From: Mycobacteriales bacterium
GTDB lineage: Bacteria > Actinomycetota > Actinomycetes > Mycobacteriales > SCTD01
NCBI GenBank assembly: GCA_030447385.1
Contig: JAUJOY010000004.1
Location: 53,739-117,738, forward strand
Direction of reading: 5' to 3'
Length of the DNA stretch: 64,000 bases
Below are positions 46,762 through 55,690 of the stretch, in pieces. The notes beneath the pieces were generated by a model that was not told the DNA's origin, made no database searches, and saw nothing but the letters and a program-made list of their open reading frames with translations. Every line of letters begins with the position of its first letter. Position 1 is the first letter of the stretch. The position numbers and the translations under genes were made by a program.

Positions 46762-47583
46762 ATGTCCCGCCGGCCCGTGCTTCTCGCGGTGGCTGCCGCT
46801 GCCTCGATCGGCTTCTCGAGCGTCCTCGCCGCGCCGGGCCTGGCCGCGGACGGGGCGATCCACCCGGGGGTCATGACCTACACCGAGGGTGCCCAGTGCA
46901 CGGCCAACTTCGTCTTCCGGGACGCGGTCAGCACCTACATCGGCCAGGCGGCGCACTGCTCAGGGACCGGACAGGCCACGGACACCAACGGGTGTCTCGC
47001 CGAGTCGCTGCCGCTCGGCACGCAGGTCGAGATCGACGGAGCCAGCCGGCCCGGCACGCTGGTCTACAACTCCTGGCTGGCGATGGGGGAGGCCGACGAG
47101 ACCGACCAGGACGCCTGCGCGTACAACGACTTCGCCCTGGTCAGGATCGATCCGGCGGACGTGTCGAGGGTCAGCCCGACGATCCCGGTGCTCGGCGGCC
47201 CGAACGGCATCGACACCGACGGCGTCGCGGAAGGCGAGAGCGTCTACTCCTACGGCAACTCCAGCCTGCGCGCCGGGATCAGCCAGCTCAGCCCCAAGGA
47301 GGGCATCAGCCTCGGCACCACGGGCAACGGCTGGACCCATCCGGTCTACACGGTGACGCCGGGCATCCCCGGCGACTCCGGCAGCCCGTTCGTCAACGCC
47401 GACGGGCAGGCGCTCGGCGTCCTGTCGACGCTGAGCATCGCGCCCACACCGCTGAGCAACAACGTCAGCGACCTGGCGAAGATGCTGGCGTACGCCAACG
47501 CCCACGGCGCCCCGGGGGTGCGCCTGCTGGACGGGAGCACGCCCGACCTGAGCATCCCGATCCTGCGGGGCCTGCTCGGCTGA
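46762..47583 (+). CDS. secreted chymotrypsin-like serine protease
   Basis: A 273-residue exported protease. The signal peptide (SRRPVLLAVAAAASIGFSSV, cleavage likely after LAADG) is followed by the catalytic triad: His in GQAAHCSG near residue 70, Asp in AYNDFALVRID near residue 130, Ser in PGIPGDSGSPF near residue 209. No propeptide of the alpha-lytic type is visible. ATG 46762 has CAGGAG 5 bases upstream. It converges with the thiolase gene, 18 bases away. Confidence 0.88.
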   Translation: MSRRPVLLAVAAAASIGFSSVLAAPGLAADGAIHPGVMTYTEGAQCTANFVFRDAVSTYIGQAAHCSGTGQATDTNGCLAESLPLGTQVEIDGASRPGTLVYNSWLAMGEADETDQDACAYNDFALVRIDPADVSRVSPTIPVLGGPNGIDTDGVAEGESVYSYGNSSLRAGISQLSPKEGISLGTTGNGWTHPVYTVTPGIPGDSGSPFVNADGQALGVLSTLSIAPTPLSNNVSDLAKMLAYANAHGAPGVRLLDGSTPDLSIPILRGLLG

Positions 47584-47601
47584 GCTCGCCGGGCGGGGGA
47601 G

Positions 47602-48828
47602 CTAGCTGAGGCGCTCCAGGACCATGGCCATCCCCATCCCGCCGCCGACGCACATCGTCTCGAGGCCCCAGGTCTTGTCGGCGCTCTGCAGGCCGTTGAT
47701 CAGCGTGCCGGTGATGCGGGCTCCGGTGCAGCCGAAGGGGTGGCCCAGCGCGATCGCCCCGCCGTGGACGTTGAGCTTGTCGAGCGGGATGCCCAGGTCC
47801 TGGTAGGACGGGATCACCTGCGCCGCGAAGGCCTCGTTGATCTCGAACAGGTCGATGTCGTCGATCGTCTTCCCGGCGCGCCGGAGCGCGGCGCGGGTGG
47901 CGTCCACCGGCCCGAGCCCCATGATCTCCGGGGACAGCGCGGTGACCGCTGTCGAGACGACGCGGGCGAGGGGGGCAATGCCCAGCTCGGCGGCCTTGGT
48001 GTCGCTCATGACGACCAGTGCAGCGGCGCCGTCGTTGAGCGGGCAGGCGTTGCCGGCCGTCACCCGGCCGTCCGGGCGGAAGACGGGCTTCAGGCCGGCC
48101 AGCCCCTCCACGGTGGTGCCGGGGCGCGGGCCGTCGTCGGTGCTCACGACGTTGCCGCTGGGGGTGGTGACGGGGGTGATCTCCCGCTCGAAGAAGCCGT
48201 TGGCGATCGCCTTCTCGGCCAGCTGCTGCGAGCGGGCGGCGAACTCGTCCATCTCCTCGCGGCTGATGCCCTTGAGCTGCGCGACGTTCTCGGCGGTCTG
48301 CCCCATGGCGATGTAGACGTCGGGAAGCTCACCGCTCTCGCGCGGGTCCGACCAGCCGTCGACGCCGCCCTCGGCGAACCGGGCGGTGCGGGCCTGCGCC
48401 TCGTCGAAGATCGGGTTGGTCAGCACCTGACCCGCGATCATGTCGCTGTTGCCGGAGACGAAGCGGCTCACGGTCTCGACACCCGCCGAGATGAAGACGT
48501 CGCCCTCGCCGGCCGAGATCGCGTGCAGTGCCATCCGGGTGGTCTGCAGCGAGGACGAGCAGTAGCGCGTGATGGTCGTGCCGGGCAGGAAGTCCATCCC
48601 CAGGCTGATGGCGACGACCCGGCCCATGTTCATGCCCTGCTCACCCCCCGGCAGCCCGCACCCGAGCATCAGGTCGTCGATCTCTCGCGGGTCCAGGGCG
48701 GGGACCTTGTCCAGCGCCGCCCGGACGATCGAGGTGGCCAGGTCGTCGGGGCGGACCTCGGTGAGCGAGCCCTTGAAGGCCCGGCCGATGGGTGAGCGGG
48801 CGGTCGCGACGATCACGGCTTCGGGCAC
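47602..48828 (-). CDS. acetyl-CoA acetyltransferase (thiolase, FadA-like)
   Basis: A 408-residue cytosolic thiolase for fatty-acid degradation or acetoacetyl-CoA formation. The nucleophilic Cys is in RYCSSSLQTTRMA near residue 90; the C-terminal catalytic His and Cys are in GGAIALGHPFGCTG and ETMCVGGGMGMAMV. NEAFA is present. GTG 48828 with GGAG upstream; a TATCCT box lies on this strand near 48876-48881. The thiolase-SGNH-cbs-metB order matches the recalled fadA3-Rv1075c-cbs-metB order of mycobacteria. Confidence 0.93.
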   Translation of the reverse strand: MPEAVIVATARSPIGRAFKGSLTEVRPDDLATSIVRAALDKVPALDPREIDDLMLGCGLPGGEQGMNMGRVVAISLGMDFLPGTTITRYCSSSLQTTRMALHAISAGEGDVFISAGVETVSRFVSGNSDMIAGQVLTNPIFDEAQARTARFAEGGVDGWSDPRESGELPDVYIAMGQTAENVAQLKGISREEMDEFAARSQQLAEKAIANGFFEREITPVTTPSGNVVSTDDGPRPGTTVEGLAGLKPVFRPDGRVTAGNACPLNDGAAALVVMSDTKAAELGIAPLARVVSTAVTALSPEIMGLGPVDATRAALRRAGKTIDDIDLFEINEAFAAQVIPSYQDLGIPLDKLNVHGGAIALGHPFGCTGARITGTLINGLQSADKTWGLETMCVGGGMGMAMVLERLS

Positions 48829-48893
48829 GGTGCTCTCCAGGGTGTCAGGGGTTCTCGCGGTCGTTCCCGCTCCCGAGGATACCGAACGGCGTT

Positions 48894-49907
48894 CTACTGG
48901 CCGGTCTCGCTTCCCAGCTCGGCCGGATCGGTCGGACCCTCCGGTGCGCCGCGGCCGACGAGCGGCAGCCGGCGGCGCAGCCGGGCCAGCCGGCCGGCGC
49001 CCGCGCGCAGCGGGTCGACCTCGACACCGGGCTCCCGCGACGCCACCCGCGCGGCGAGCTCGACATCCTGGACCGAGTCGCTGATCGGCACGCTGACGGC
49101 GATGGTGACGCCGAGGCCCTCGAGGACGCTGGGCAGCAGCACGTCGACCATCCGCCGGTATCCCTCGGCGGAGGGGTGGAAGCGGTCCGCGCTCCACAGC
49201 TGCGGCTGCTCGGAGAAGTCGCGCACCAGCAGGTCGCCGAGCGAGACCGCGATGCCGTTGGCCCCCACTGCCGCGACGGTCTGCGCCGCCGCGAGCCGCC
49301 GGCTCCAGTGGGCGGCGATCGTGCGCAGGGGCTGCATCAGCGGCTTGACCGTGCCGAGGTCAGGGCAGGTGCCGACCACGACCACCGCGTCCGCCGCCCG
49401 CAGCACGCGGACGGCCCGGGCCAGGTCCTGAGCCGCCGCGCCGATGGGCACCCGGTGGGTCACGTCGTTCGCGCCGATGATGATCACTGCGGCGTCCACC
49501 CGCCGCCGCACGGCCCGACCCACCTGCACGTCCAGGTCCGCCGAGCGGGCACCCGTGACCGCCACGACATCCAGGTCGACCCGCCGGCCGAGGTCCCTGG
49601 CGACGCCTCCGGCCAGGAGAGCGCCCGGCGTCTGGTCGGGGCGCTCGCAGCCGAGGCCGGCCGCTGCCGAGTCGCCCATCACGACGAGGTGCAGCGGCTT
49701 CTCGCCCCGTCGCCCGCGGCCGTAGGAGCGGGCCGGCCGCGGAGCCTGCGCCGTCGGGGTGCCGATCGTCTTGCGGGCCAGCTTGGCCTCGGTCGCGAGC
49801 AGCGCGTACGTCACTCCGGCCAGCCCACCGAAGGCGCCGCCGCCGTACGCCGCCTTGACCGCGACGAAGCGCGCCCGGCGACCAGGCCGCGGGAAGCCGG
49901 CACCCAC
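48894..49907 (-). CDS. SGNH/GDSL hydrolase family protein, membrane-anchored
   Basis: A 337-residue esterase-type hydrolase. After an N-terminal hydrophobic glycine-rich segment (AAYGGGAFGGLAGVTYALLA) the SGNH blocks follow: MGDSAAAGLG (Ser, block I), GARSADLD (block II Gly), GANDVTH (block III Asn) and ADRFHPSAEGY (Asp/His, block V). GTG 49907 has GGGAGGAGG upstream. The C-terminal ~50 residues are Arg/Pro-rich and low complexity. Divergent from cbs. Confidence 0.88.
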   Translation of the reverse strand: MGAGFPRPGRRARFVAVKAAYGGGAFGGLAGVTYALLATEAKLARKTIGTPTAQAPRPARSYGRGRRGEKPLHLVVMGDSAAAGLGCERPDQTPGALLAGGVARDLGRRVDLDVVAVTGARSADLDVQVGRAVRRRVDAAVIIIGANDVTHRVPIGAAAQDLARAVRVLRAADAVVVVGTCPDLGTVKPLMQPLRTIAAHWSRRLAAAQTVAAVGANGIAVSLGDLLVRDFSEQPQLWSADRFHPSAEGYRRMVDVLLPSVLEGLGVTIAVSVPISDSVQDVELAARVASREPGVEVDPLRAGAGRLARLRRRLPLVGRGAPEGPTDPAELGSETGQ

Positions 49908-49998
49908 GCGGCCTCCTCCCGCTACGGTCGTCGGAGACAGAAACGTACCTGGCCGCCCCCCGTCGGGAGCCCCGTTCCTGCTGCTGGGAGGTCTTCTC

Positions 49999-51369
49999 GT
50001 GCAGGTCAGCGACTCGCTTCTGGATCTCGTCGGCAACACCCCGCTGGTCCGGCTCGGGACGATGGCCGCCGGCCTCGCGCCGCAGGTGCTCGCCAAGGTG
50101 GAGTACTTCAACCCGGGCGGCTCGGTGAAGGACCGCATCGCGCTCGCGATGGTCGAGCAGGCCGAGCGGGACGGGCTGATCGGCCCTGGCGGCACGATCG
50201 TCGAGCCCACCAGCGGCAACACCGGCGTGGGCCTTGCGATCGTCGCGAACTCGCGCGGCTACTCCTGCATCTTCGTCATGCCGGACAAGATGAGCGCCGA
50301 GAAGATCGCGGTGCTGCGGGCGTACGGGGCGCAGGTCGTCATCTGCCCGACCGCCGTCGCGCCGGAGCACCCGGACAGCTACTACTCGGTGTCCCGGCGC
50401 CTGGCCGCCGAGACGCCCGGCGGGTGGAACCCGAACCAGTACGCCAACCCGCTGAACCCGGCGGCGCACTACGCGACGACGGGTCCGGAGATCTGGGCGC
50501 AGACCGACGGGCGGATCACGCACTTCGTGACCGGCGTCGGCACCGGCGGGACCATCAGCGGCACCGGCCGCTATCTCAAGGAGGTCTCGGGCGGCCGGGT
50601 GCAGGTGATCGGAGCCGACCCCGAGGGCTCGGTCTACTCCGGCGGCACGGGCCGTCCCTACCTCGTCGAGGGGGTAGGTGAGGACTTCTGGCCGGCGACC
50701 TACGACACCACGATCGCCGACCGGATCCTCGCCGTCAGCGACCGCGACTCCTTCCTCACGACGCGCCGCCTGGCCCGCGAGGAGTCGCTGCTCGTGGGCG
50801 GCTCCGGCGGCCTCGCCGTCGCCGCTGCACTGCGCCTGGCCGCCGGGCTCGGCGAGGACGACGTCGTCGTCGTGCTGCTCCCGGACTCCGGCCGTGGCTA
50901 CCTGTCGAAGATCTACAACGACGAGTGGATGGCGGACTTCGGCTTCCTCACCGTGGACGACTCCCAGCCGACCGTGGGCGAGGTCCTGCAGCGCAAGGAC
51001 AGCGGCCTTCCGGACCTGGTGCACGTCCACCCGGAGGAGACGGTCGGCTCGGCCATCTCGATCCTGCGGGAGTACGGCGTGAGCCAGATGCCGGTCGTGC
51101 AGGAGGAGCCGCCCGTGATGGCGGCCGAGGTGGTCGGCGCGGTCGTCGAGCGCGAGCTGCTCGCCGCCGTGTTCGCCGACCGGGCCGCCCTGGAGGCCCC
51201 GCTGTCGCAGCACCTCGGGCCGGCGCTGCCGACGGTCGGCTCCGGCGAGGCGCTGGGAGTCGCGATGGCCGCGCTGGAGTCCGCCTCGGCGATGCTCGTG
51301 CTCGACGCGGGCAAGCCGGTCGGCATCCTCACCCGCTCGGACCTGCTGGGCTTCCTGTCCCACGGCTGA
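49999..51369 (+). CDS. cbs: cystathionine beta-synthase with C-terminal CBS pair
   Basis: A 456-residue PLP enzyme joining serine and homocysteine to cystathionine. PLP lysine is in NPGGSVKDRIAL near residue 44, EPTSGNTGVGLA near residue 70 and TGVGTGGTISGTG near residue 180. Two CBS motifs occupy residues ~335-456. No heme-binding N-terminus is present, as in other bacteria. GTG 49999 has GGGAGG upstream; TACGGT at 49923-49928 may be its -10. Next gene completes the transsulfuration route. Confidence 0.94.
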   Translation: MQVSDSLLDLVGNTPLVRLGTMAAGLAPQVLAKVEYFNPGGSVKDRIALAMVEQAERDGLIGPGGTIVEPTSGNTGVGLAIVANSRGYSCIFVMPDKMSAEKIAVLRAYGAQVVICPTAVAPEHPDSYYSVSRRLAAETPGGWNPNQYANPLNPAAHYATTGPEIWAQTDGRITHFVTGVGTGGTISGTGRYLKEVSGGRVQVIGADPEGSVYSGGTGRPYLVEGVGEDFWPATYDTTIADRILAVSDRDSFLTTRRLAREESLLVGGSGGLAVAAALRLAAGLGEDDVVVVLLPDSGRGYLSKIYNDEWMADFGFLTVDDSQPTVGEVLQRKDSGLPDLVHVHPEETVGSAISILREYGVSQMPVVQEEPPVMAAEVVGAVVERELLAAVFADRAALEAPLSQHLGPALPTVGSGEALGVAMAALESASAMLVLDAGKPVGILTRSDLLGFLSHG

Positions 51370-51409
51370 GCCGGACGTAGGGCCCCCCTGCGGTGGCGGC
51401 CCGGACACG

Positions 51410-51415
51410 TACGGT
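51410..51415 (+). promoter_or_regulatory. -10 box of metB, leaderless geometry
   Basis: TACGGT ends 6 bases before the ATG at 51422. It would give metB a leaderless transcript independent of cbs read-through. Confidence 0.5.
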
Positions 51416-51421
51416 CGGGGA

Positions 51422-52576
51422 ATGGACACCGGCAACGGGCACGGCTTCGAGACGCTTGCGATCCACGCCGGGCAGGACCCCGACCCGACGACCGGCGCCG
51501 TGGTCGTCCCGATCTACCAGACCTCCACCTACGTCCAGTCCGCGGTCGGGGTGCACCAGGGCTACGAGTACTCCCGCAGCGGCAACCCGACCCGTACCGC
51601 GCTGGAGACCTGCCTGGCGGCGCTCGAGGGCGGGCGGACCGGCCTGGCCTTCGCCAGCGGGCTGGCGGCCGAGGACTGCCTCCTGCGCACCGTCACCGGG
51701 CCGGGCGCTCACGTGGTGGTGCCCGACGACGCGTACGGCGGGACCTACCGGCTGTTCGCGCGGGTGCTGTCGCGCTGGGGGGTGGAGCACACGCCGGTAC
51801 GCCTCGGGGACCTGGACGCGGTACGCGCGGCGATCCGCCCGACGACGGCGCTGGTGTGGTGCGAGACGCCCACCAACCCGCTCCTCGGGCTGGCCGACAT
51901 CGCCGGGCTCGCCGCCGTCGCGCACGAGGCGGGGGCGCGGCTGGTGGTGGACAACACGTTTGCGAGCCCCTACCTGCAGCAGCCGCTCGCGCTCGGTGCC
52001 GACGTGGTCGTCCACTCCACGACGAAGTACCTCGGCGGGCACAGCGACGTCGTCGGCGGGGCGCTGGTCACCTCCGACGCCGCGCTCGGGGAGGAGCTGG
52101 CGTACGCCCAGAACGCGATGGGCGGGGTGGCCGGGGCGTTCGACAGCTGGCTGGTGCTGCGCGGGGTGAAGACGCTCGGCGTGCGGATGGACCGGCACTG
52201 CGACAACGCCGCGCGGGTCGTGGACCTGCTGGTCGCGCACCCCAAGGTGGCCGGCGTCCTCTACCCCGGGCTGCCCGACCATCCGGGGCACGACGTCGCC
52301 GCCCGGCAGATGAGCGGGTACGGCGGGATGGTCAGCTTCCGCCTCGCGGGCGGGGAGGCCGCGGCGCTGGAGGTCTGCGGCCGGACGTCGGTGTTCCTGC
52401 TCGGCGAGTCGCTCGGCGGCGTGGAGTCGCTCATCGAGCACCCTGCGCGCATGACCCACGCCGGCGTGGCGGGCTCGGCGCTCGAGGTGCCCGGCGACCT
52501 GGTGCGGCTGTCGGTCGGGATCGAGACGGCGCAGGACCTGCTGGCCGACCTCGAGCAGGCGCTCGCCGGTGCCTGA
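51422..52576 (+). CDS. metB: cystathionine gamma-synthase (or gamma-lyase)
   Basis: A 384-residue Cys/Met-metabolism PLP enzyme. Landmarks: FETLAIHAGQDPDPTTGAVV, YEYSRSGNPTRTALE, DDAYGGTYRLFARVL, and the PLP lysine in VVHSTTKYLGGHSDVVGG near residue 203. Together with cbs it handles cystathionine; synthase and lyase activities cannot be told apart by eye, and the mycobacterial MetB next to cbs is recalled as the closest context. Confidence 0.92.
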   Translation: MDTGNGHGFETLAIHAGQDPDPTTGAVVVPIYQTSTYVQSAVGVHQGYEYSRSGNPTRTALETCLAALEGGRTGLAFASGLAAEDCLLRTVTGPGAHVVVPDDAYGGTYRLFARVLSRWGVEHTPVRLGDLDAVRAAIRPTTALVWCETPTNPLLGLADIAGLAAVAHEAGARLVVDNTFASPYLQQPLALGADVVVHSTTKYLGGHSDVVGGALVTSDAALGEELAYAQNAMGGVAGAFDSWLVLRGVKTLGVRMDRHCDNAARVVDLLVAHPKVAGVLYPGLPDHPGHDVAARQMSGYGGMVSFRLAGGEAAALEVCGRTSVFLLGESLGGVESLIEHPARMTHAGVAGSALEVPGDLVRLSVGIETAQDLLADLEQALAGA

Positions 52577-52623
52577 GAGCCCTCCGACTTGACCCGCAGC
52601 ACGCAGATGCCGACGCTGAGTGC

Positions 52624-53667
52624 ATGACGTCCCCGGTGCCGCCCCGCCGCCGCTCCCCTCGCTGGCTGGTGGAGGCGACGGCCTGGGGCCTGGGCGCCGC
52701 CCTGGTGCTCGGCGCGGGCGTGGTCCTGTCGGTCGACAAGGCGCCGGCGATGCCCGCCGAGGTCGAGACGACGCCGATGGTCTCCCTGCCGTCGCCGATC
52801 CCCAGCCCGAGCGCCGAGCCGCCCCCGCCACCCGAGCCGCAGCTGCCGCTGCCGGCCTCGCCGGACTCGCGGGCAGCGCCGACCTTCCGATCGGCTGCCC
52901 AGCCCGACCTCGACGTGGCGAGCATCCTGGGTCCGCCGCCGGGTCCGCAGAACGATCCGCGCCCGCTGCGCACCGCCGCCCCCGCTGACCGCTACGCCTT
53001 CCTGGTCGGCGTCACCGACTACCGGCCGCCGACCAAGGACACCATCGGCAGCGCCAACGACGTGGCGTTCATCGCCGGCCAGCTCACGGCCAACGGCTGG
53101 CTCCCGCAGAACATCCGGGTTATCACCAACGGACAGGTCACCGGCGCGGCGATCCGCGAGGGGATGGCGTGGCTCGCGCAGAAGTCCGTGCCCGGGACCT
53201 TCGCGCTGTTCCACTACTCGGGCCACGTGAAGCAGAAGGGCGGCACCCGGGAGGCGCTGTGGCCGGTGGACCGGGCCTTCGTCGACGACCGGGACGTCAC
53301 GGCGGCGCTCAGCAAGGCGCAGGGCCGGCTCTGGGTCGACATCGCCGGCTGCGAGGCGGGCAGCTTCATGGACGGGCTGCCGAGCGAGCGCGTCCTGTTC
53401 AGCGGCAGCAGCAAGGGCACGGAGAAGTCCTACGAGTACCCCCGCTGGGCCATGTCGGTCTGGTCGGGGCTGCTGTTCGACGTCGGGCTGCGGCAGAAGG
53501 ACGCCGACGCCGACAAGAACGGCCGGACGACGATCGGCGAGACGCTGCGCTACTCGCAGTACTACGCGCAGGCCATCACGCTGGGCCAGAAGCCGTACGG
53601 CCGGCAGACCCCGCAGTTCGCCGGCGCCCCCGACCTGGGCTGGACGCTGTCGGACCCCCCTGCCTGA
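52624..53667 (+). CDS. membrane-anchored caspase-like (C14) protein with calcium-binding loop
   Basis: A 347-residue protein with one N-terminal membrane helix (residues 17-36), a Pro/Ser-rich spacer to about residue 115 and a C14 peptidase domain: YAFLVGVTDYRP, catalytic His in LFHYSGHVKQ near residue 201 and Cys in WVDIAGCEAGSFMDG near residue 243. Near residue 295 the sequence DADADKNGRTTIGE has the spacing of an EF-hand loop. Bacterial relatives are called metacaspase or orthocaspase-like; substrates are unknown. The gene stands alone, 47 bases after metB and convergent with the VWA gene. Location of the catalytic domain is probably outside the cytosol. Confidence 0.82.
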   Translation: MTSPVPPRRRSPRWLVEATAWGLGAALVLGAGVVLSVDKAPAMPAEVETTPMVSLPSPIPSPSAEPPPPPEPQLPLPASPDSRAAPTFRSAAQPDLDVASILGPPPGPQNDPRPLRTAAPADRYAFLVGVTDYRPPTKDTIGSANDVAFIAGQLTANGWLPQNIRVITNGQVTGAAIREGMAWLAQKSVPGTFALFHYSGHVKQKGGTREALWPVDRAFVDDRDVTAALSKAQGRLWVDIAGCEAGSFMDGLPSERVLFSGSSKGTEKSYEYPRWAMSVWSGLLFDVGLRQKDADADKNGRTTIGETLRYSQYYAQAITLGQKPYGRQTPQFAGAPDLGWTLSDPPA

Positions 53668-53700
53668 CCCCGGACCGCGCTCCAACCGCAGACGTGGGGA

Positions 53701-55689
53701 TCAGCGCGAACGTCGGCCGCGGCGGGCGCGCAGGTAGTCGCTCACGACGTACTCCCCGAGCCGCTGCGGGTCCGGGGCGAACACGCGTCCGCCGTTGCGG
53801 GCGGCGAGGTGCTCGACGAACTCCACCAGCCGGGGCTCGTCGTCCAGCATGAACACGTTGATCGTGGCGCCGCGGCGGGTGACGCGTTCCACCTCGGCCA
53901 TGGTCAGCTCGAGCGTCTCCGGCAGCGGCGGCCAGCAGAACAGCGGGGCCCCCGAGCGGGTGAGGTGGGCGGTCGGCTCCCCGTCGGTGACGACGAGCAC
54001 CACCGGCTCGGCCTCGGGGTGCCTGCCCAGGTGCCGCGCCGCCAGCACCAGCGCGTGCTGCAGGTTGGTGCCCTGCACGCGCTGCGCGTCGAGCCCGGCG
54101 AACTGCTCGGGGGACAGCACGCGGGCCACGTCGCTGAAGCCGATGATCTCGATGGCGTCCTGCGGGTACTTCGTCGTGACCAGCGAGTGCAGGGCCAGCG
54201 CGGTCTGCTTGGCCATCCCCCACGCGCCGCGCAGCTCCATCGAGAACGACAGGTCGACCAGCAGCGCCACCGCCGCGCAGGTGCGCCGCTCGGTCTCGAC
54301 GACCTCGAAGTCGTCGACGGACAGCCGCAGCGCCGGGCGCGGGCTCCCCGGTGAGGGCACGGCGCTGCGCTGCACGGCGTTGCGGACCGTACGGACGACG
54401 TCGAGCGGCTGCTCGTCGCCGAACTGCCAGGCCCGGCTCGCGCCCGTGGTCTCACCCGCTGCGCCCGCGTCGCGTACGTCGTGCCCGCCACGGCCGGCGG
54501 CCTCGAGCCGACTGAAGACCTTGCGCAGGGCCGTGGCACCCACCCGCCGTACGGCGCGGGGGCTGAGCTCGAGCTGCCCGCGGGCGTCCCTCGTCAGGTA
54601 GCCCTGCTCGAGCAGCTCCCGCTCGATCCGGCGCAGCGCAGCCACGTCGTCCACCGCGCCCCGACCGAGGGCCCGCTGCACCGCGGCCTCGTCGATGTCG
54701 GCCAGCGACGCGCCCGCGTAGTCCTGGCCGAGCGCGGCCTCCAGGTCGTCGAGGTCGGCCAGCTCCTCGAGGACCGTCGTCGCCTCGCCCATCCCCATCG
54801 GCGACTCGCCGCGCATCGGCTCCCTGCCCTGCCACGGCAGGTCCGGACGGGCCCCGCGCAGGGCGTCCCCGAGCTGGGCGAGCTGGGCGCCGAGGTCGAG
54901 GTCCATCGTGGCCTGCATGAGCTCACCGAGCTCCTGGCGCTGCTGGGGCGTGAGGGAGTTCATCAGCCGCTGCTGGGCGGCCGCGCGCCGGGCCAGGTCG
55001 TCGACGAGCTCGTCGAGCGTCTGCGGCTGGGACGGGAAGAACTCGCCGTGCTTTGCCATGAACGCGTCGAACTGCTCCTGCGTGTGCTGGCCCTTGCTGT
55101 CCGCCTCCAGCATCGCGTTGAGGTCGGCGACCATGTCCTTGACGGCCTGCAGGTCCTCGACAGAGGTGTTCTGCAGCGCCGACTTCATGCCCGCGAACTG
55201 GCTGTCGAGCACCTCCTTGCGCAGCAGGTCCCCGATCTGCTCGTACGCCGCCAGCGCCTCCGGGCTGCGCCAGTCGTAGGGCTGGAGCTGCTGCACCGCC
55301 CGCGCCACCTGCGGGGGCAGCGTGTCGAGCTCCATCTCGCGCAGCCGCGCGTCATCGGACGGGTCCGGGAACAGCGCGGCCCGCTCGAGCTCCAGCGCCG
55401 CGTCGAGCAGCGCCTGGACCTCCTCCAGCGTGCCGTCCAGGCGGCCCTTGCGGCGGGCCTCGCGCTGCCGCTTGGCCACCGCCCGGCGCAGGTCGTCCAG
55501 CCCCCGCATCCCCTCCGCGCCCCTGCGCAGGAGGTCGCGAAGAGCCTGCCGCGCACTGGCACCGTCGAGCACCGACGCGCCGATCTCGTCCAGGACGGCC
55601 GCGACGTCGTACGGCGGCTCGAGCGGGTCACGCCCCCCGCTCCACGACCCGTAGCGGTACGCCCCGCCTGTGCTGTCAGGGCGCGCCAT
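53701..55689 (-). CDS. VWA domain protein of the MoxR AAA pair
   Basis: A 662-residue cytosolic protein. The first 440 residues are mostly helical and charged; the C-terminal von Willebrand A domain holds the metal site DLSFSMELRG (DxSxS) near residue 478, TNLQHAL and VVTDGEPTAHL. It follows the AAA gene with one base between stop and start, so both are co-translated. Such pairs act as metal-dependent chaperones or remodellers; the client is not indicated by neighbours. Confidence 0.88.
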   Translation of the reverse strand: MARPDSTGGAYRYGSWSGGRDPLEPPYDVAAVLDEIGASVLDGASARQALRDLLRRGAEGMRGLDDLRRAVAKRQREARRKGRLDGTLEEVQALLDAALELERAALFPDPSDDARLREMELDTLPPQVARAVQQLQPYDWRSPEALAAYEQIGDLLRKEVLDSQFAGMKSALQNTSVEDLQAVKDMVADLNAMLEADSKGQHTQEQFDAFMAKHGEFFPSQPQTLDELVDDLARRAAAQQRLMNSLTPQQRQELGELMQATMDLDLGAQLAQLGDALRGARPDLPWQGREPMRGESPMGMGEATTVLEELADLDDLEAALGQDYAGASLADIDEAAVQRALGRGAVDDVAALRRIERELLEQGYLTRDARGQLELSPRAVRRVGATALRKVFSRLEAAGRGGHDVRDAGAAGETTGASRAWQFGDEQPLDVVRTVRNAVQRSAVPSPGSPRPALRLSVDDFEVVETERRTCAAVALLVDLSFSMELRGAWGMAKQTALALHSLVTTKYPQDAIEIIGFSDVARVLSPEQFAGLDAQRVQGTNLQHALVLAARHLGRHPEAEPVVLVVTDGEPTAHLTRSGAPLFCWPPLPETLELTMAEVERVTRRGATINVFMLDDEPRLVEFVEHLAARNGGRVFAPDPQRLGEYVVSDYLRARRGRRSR

Positions 55690-55690
55690 C

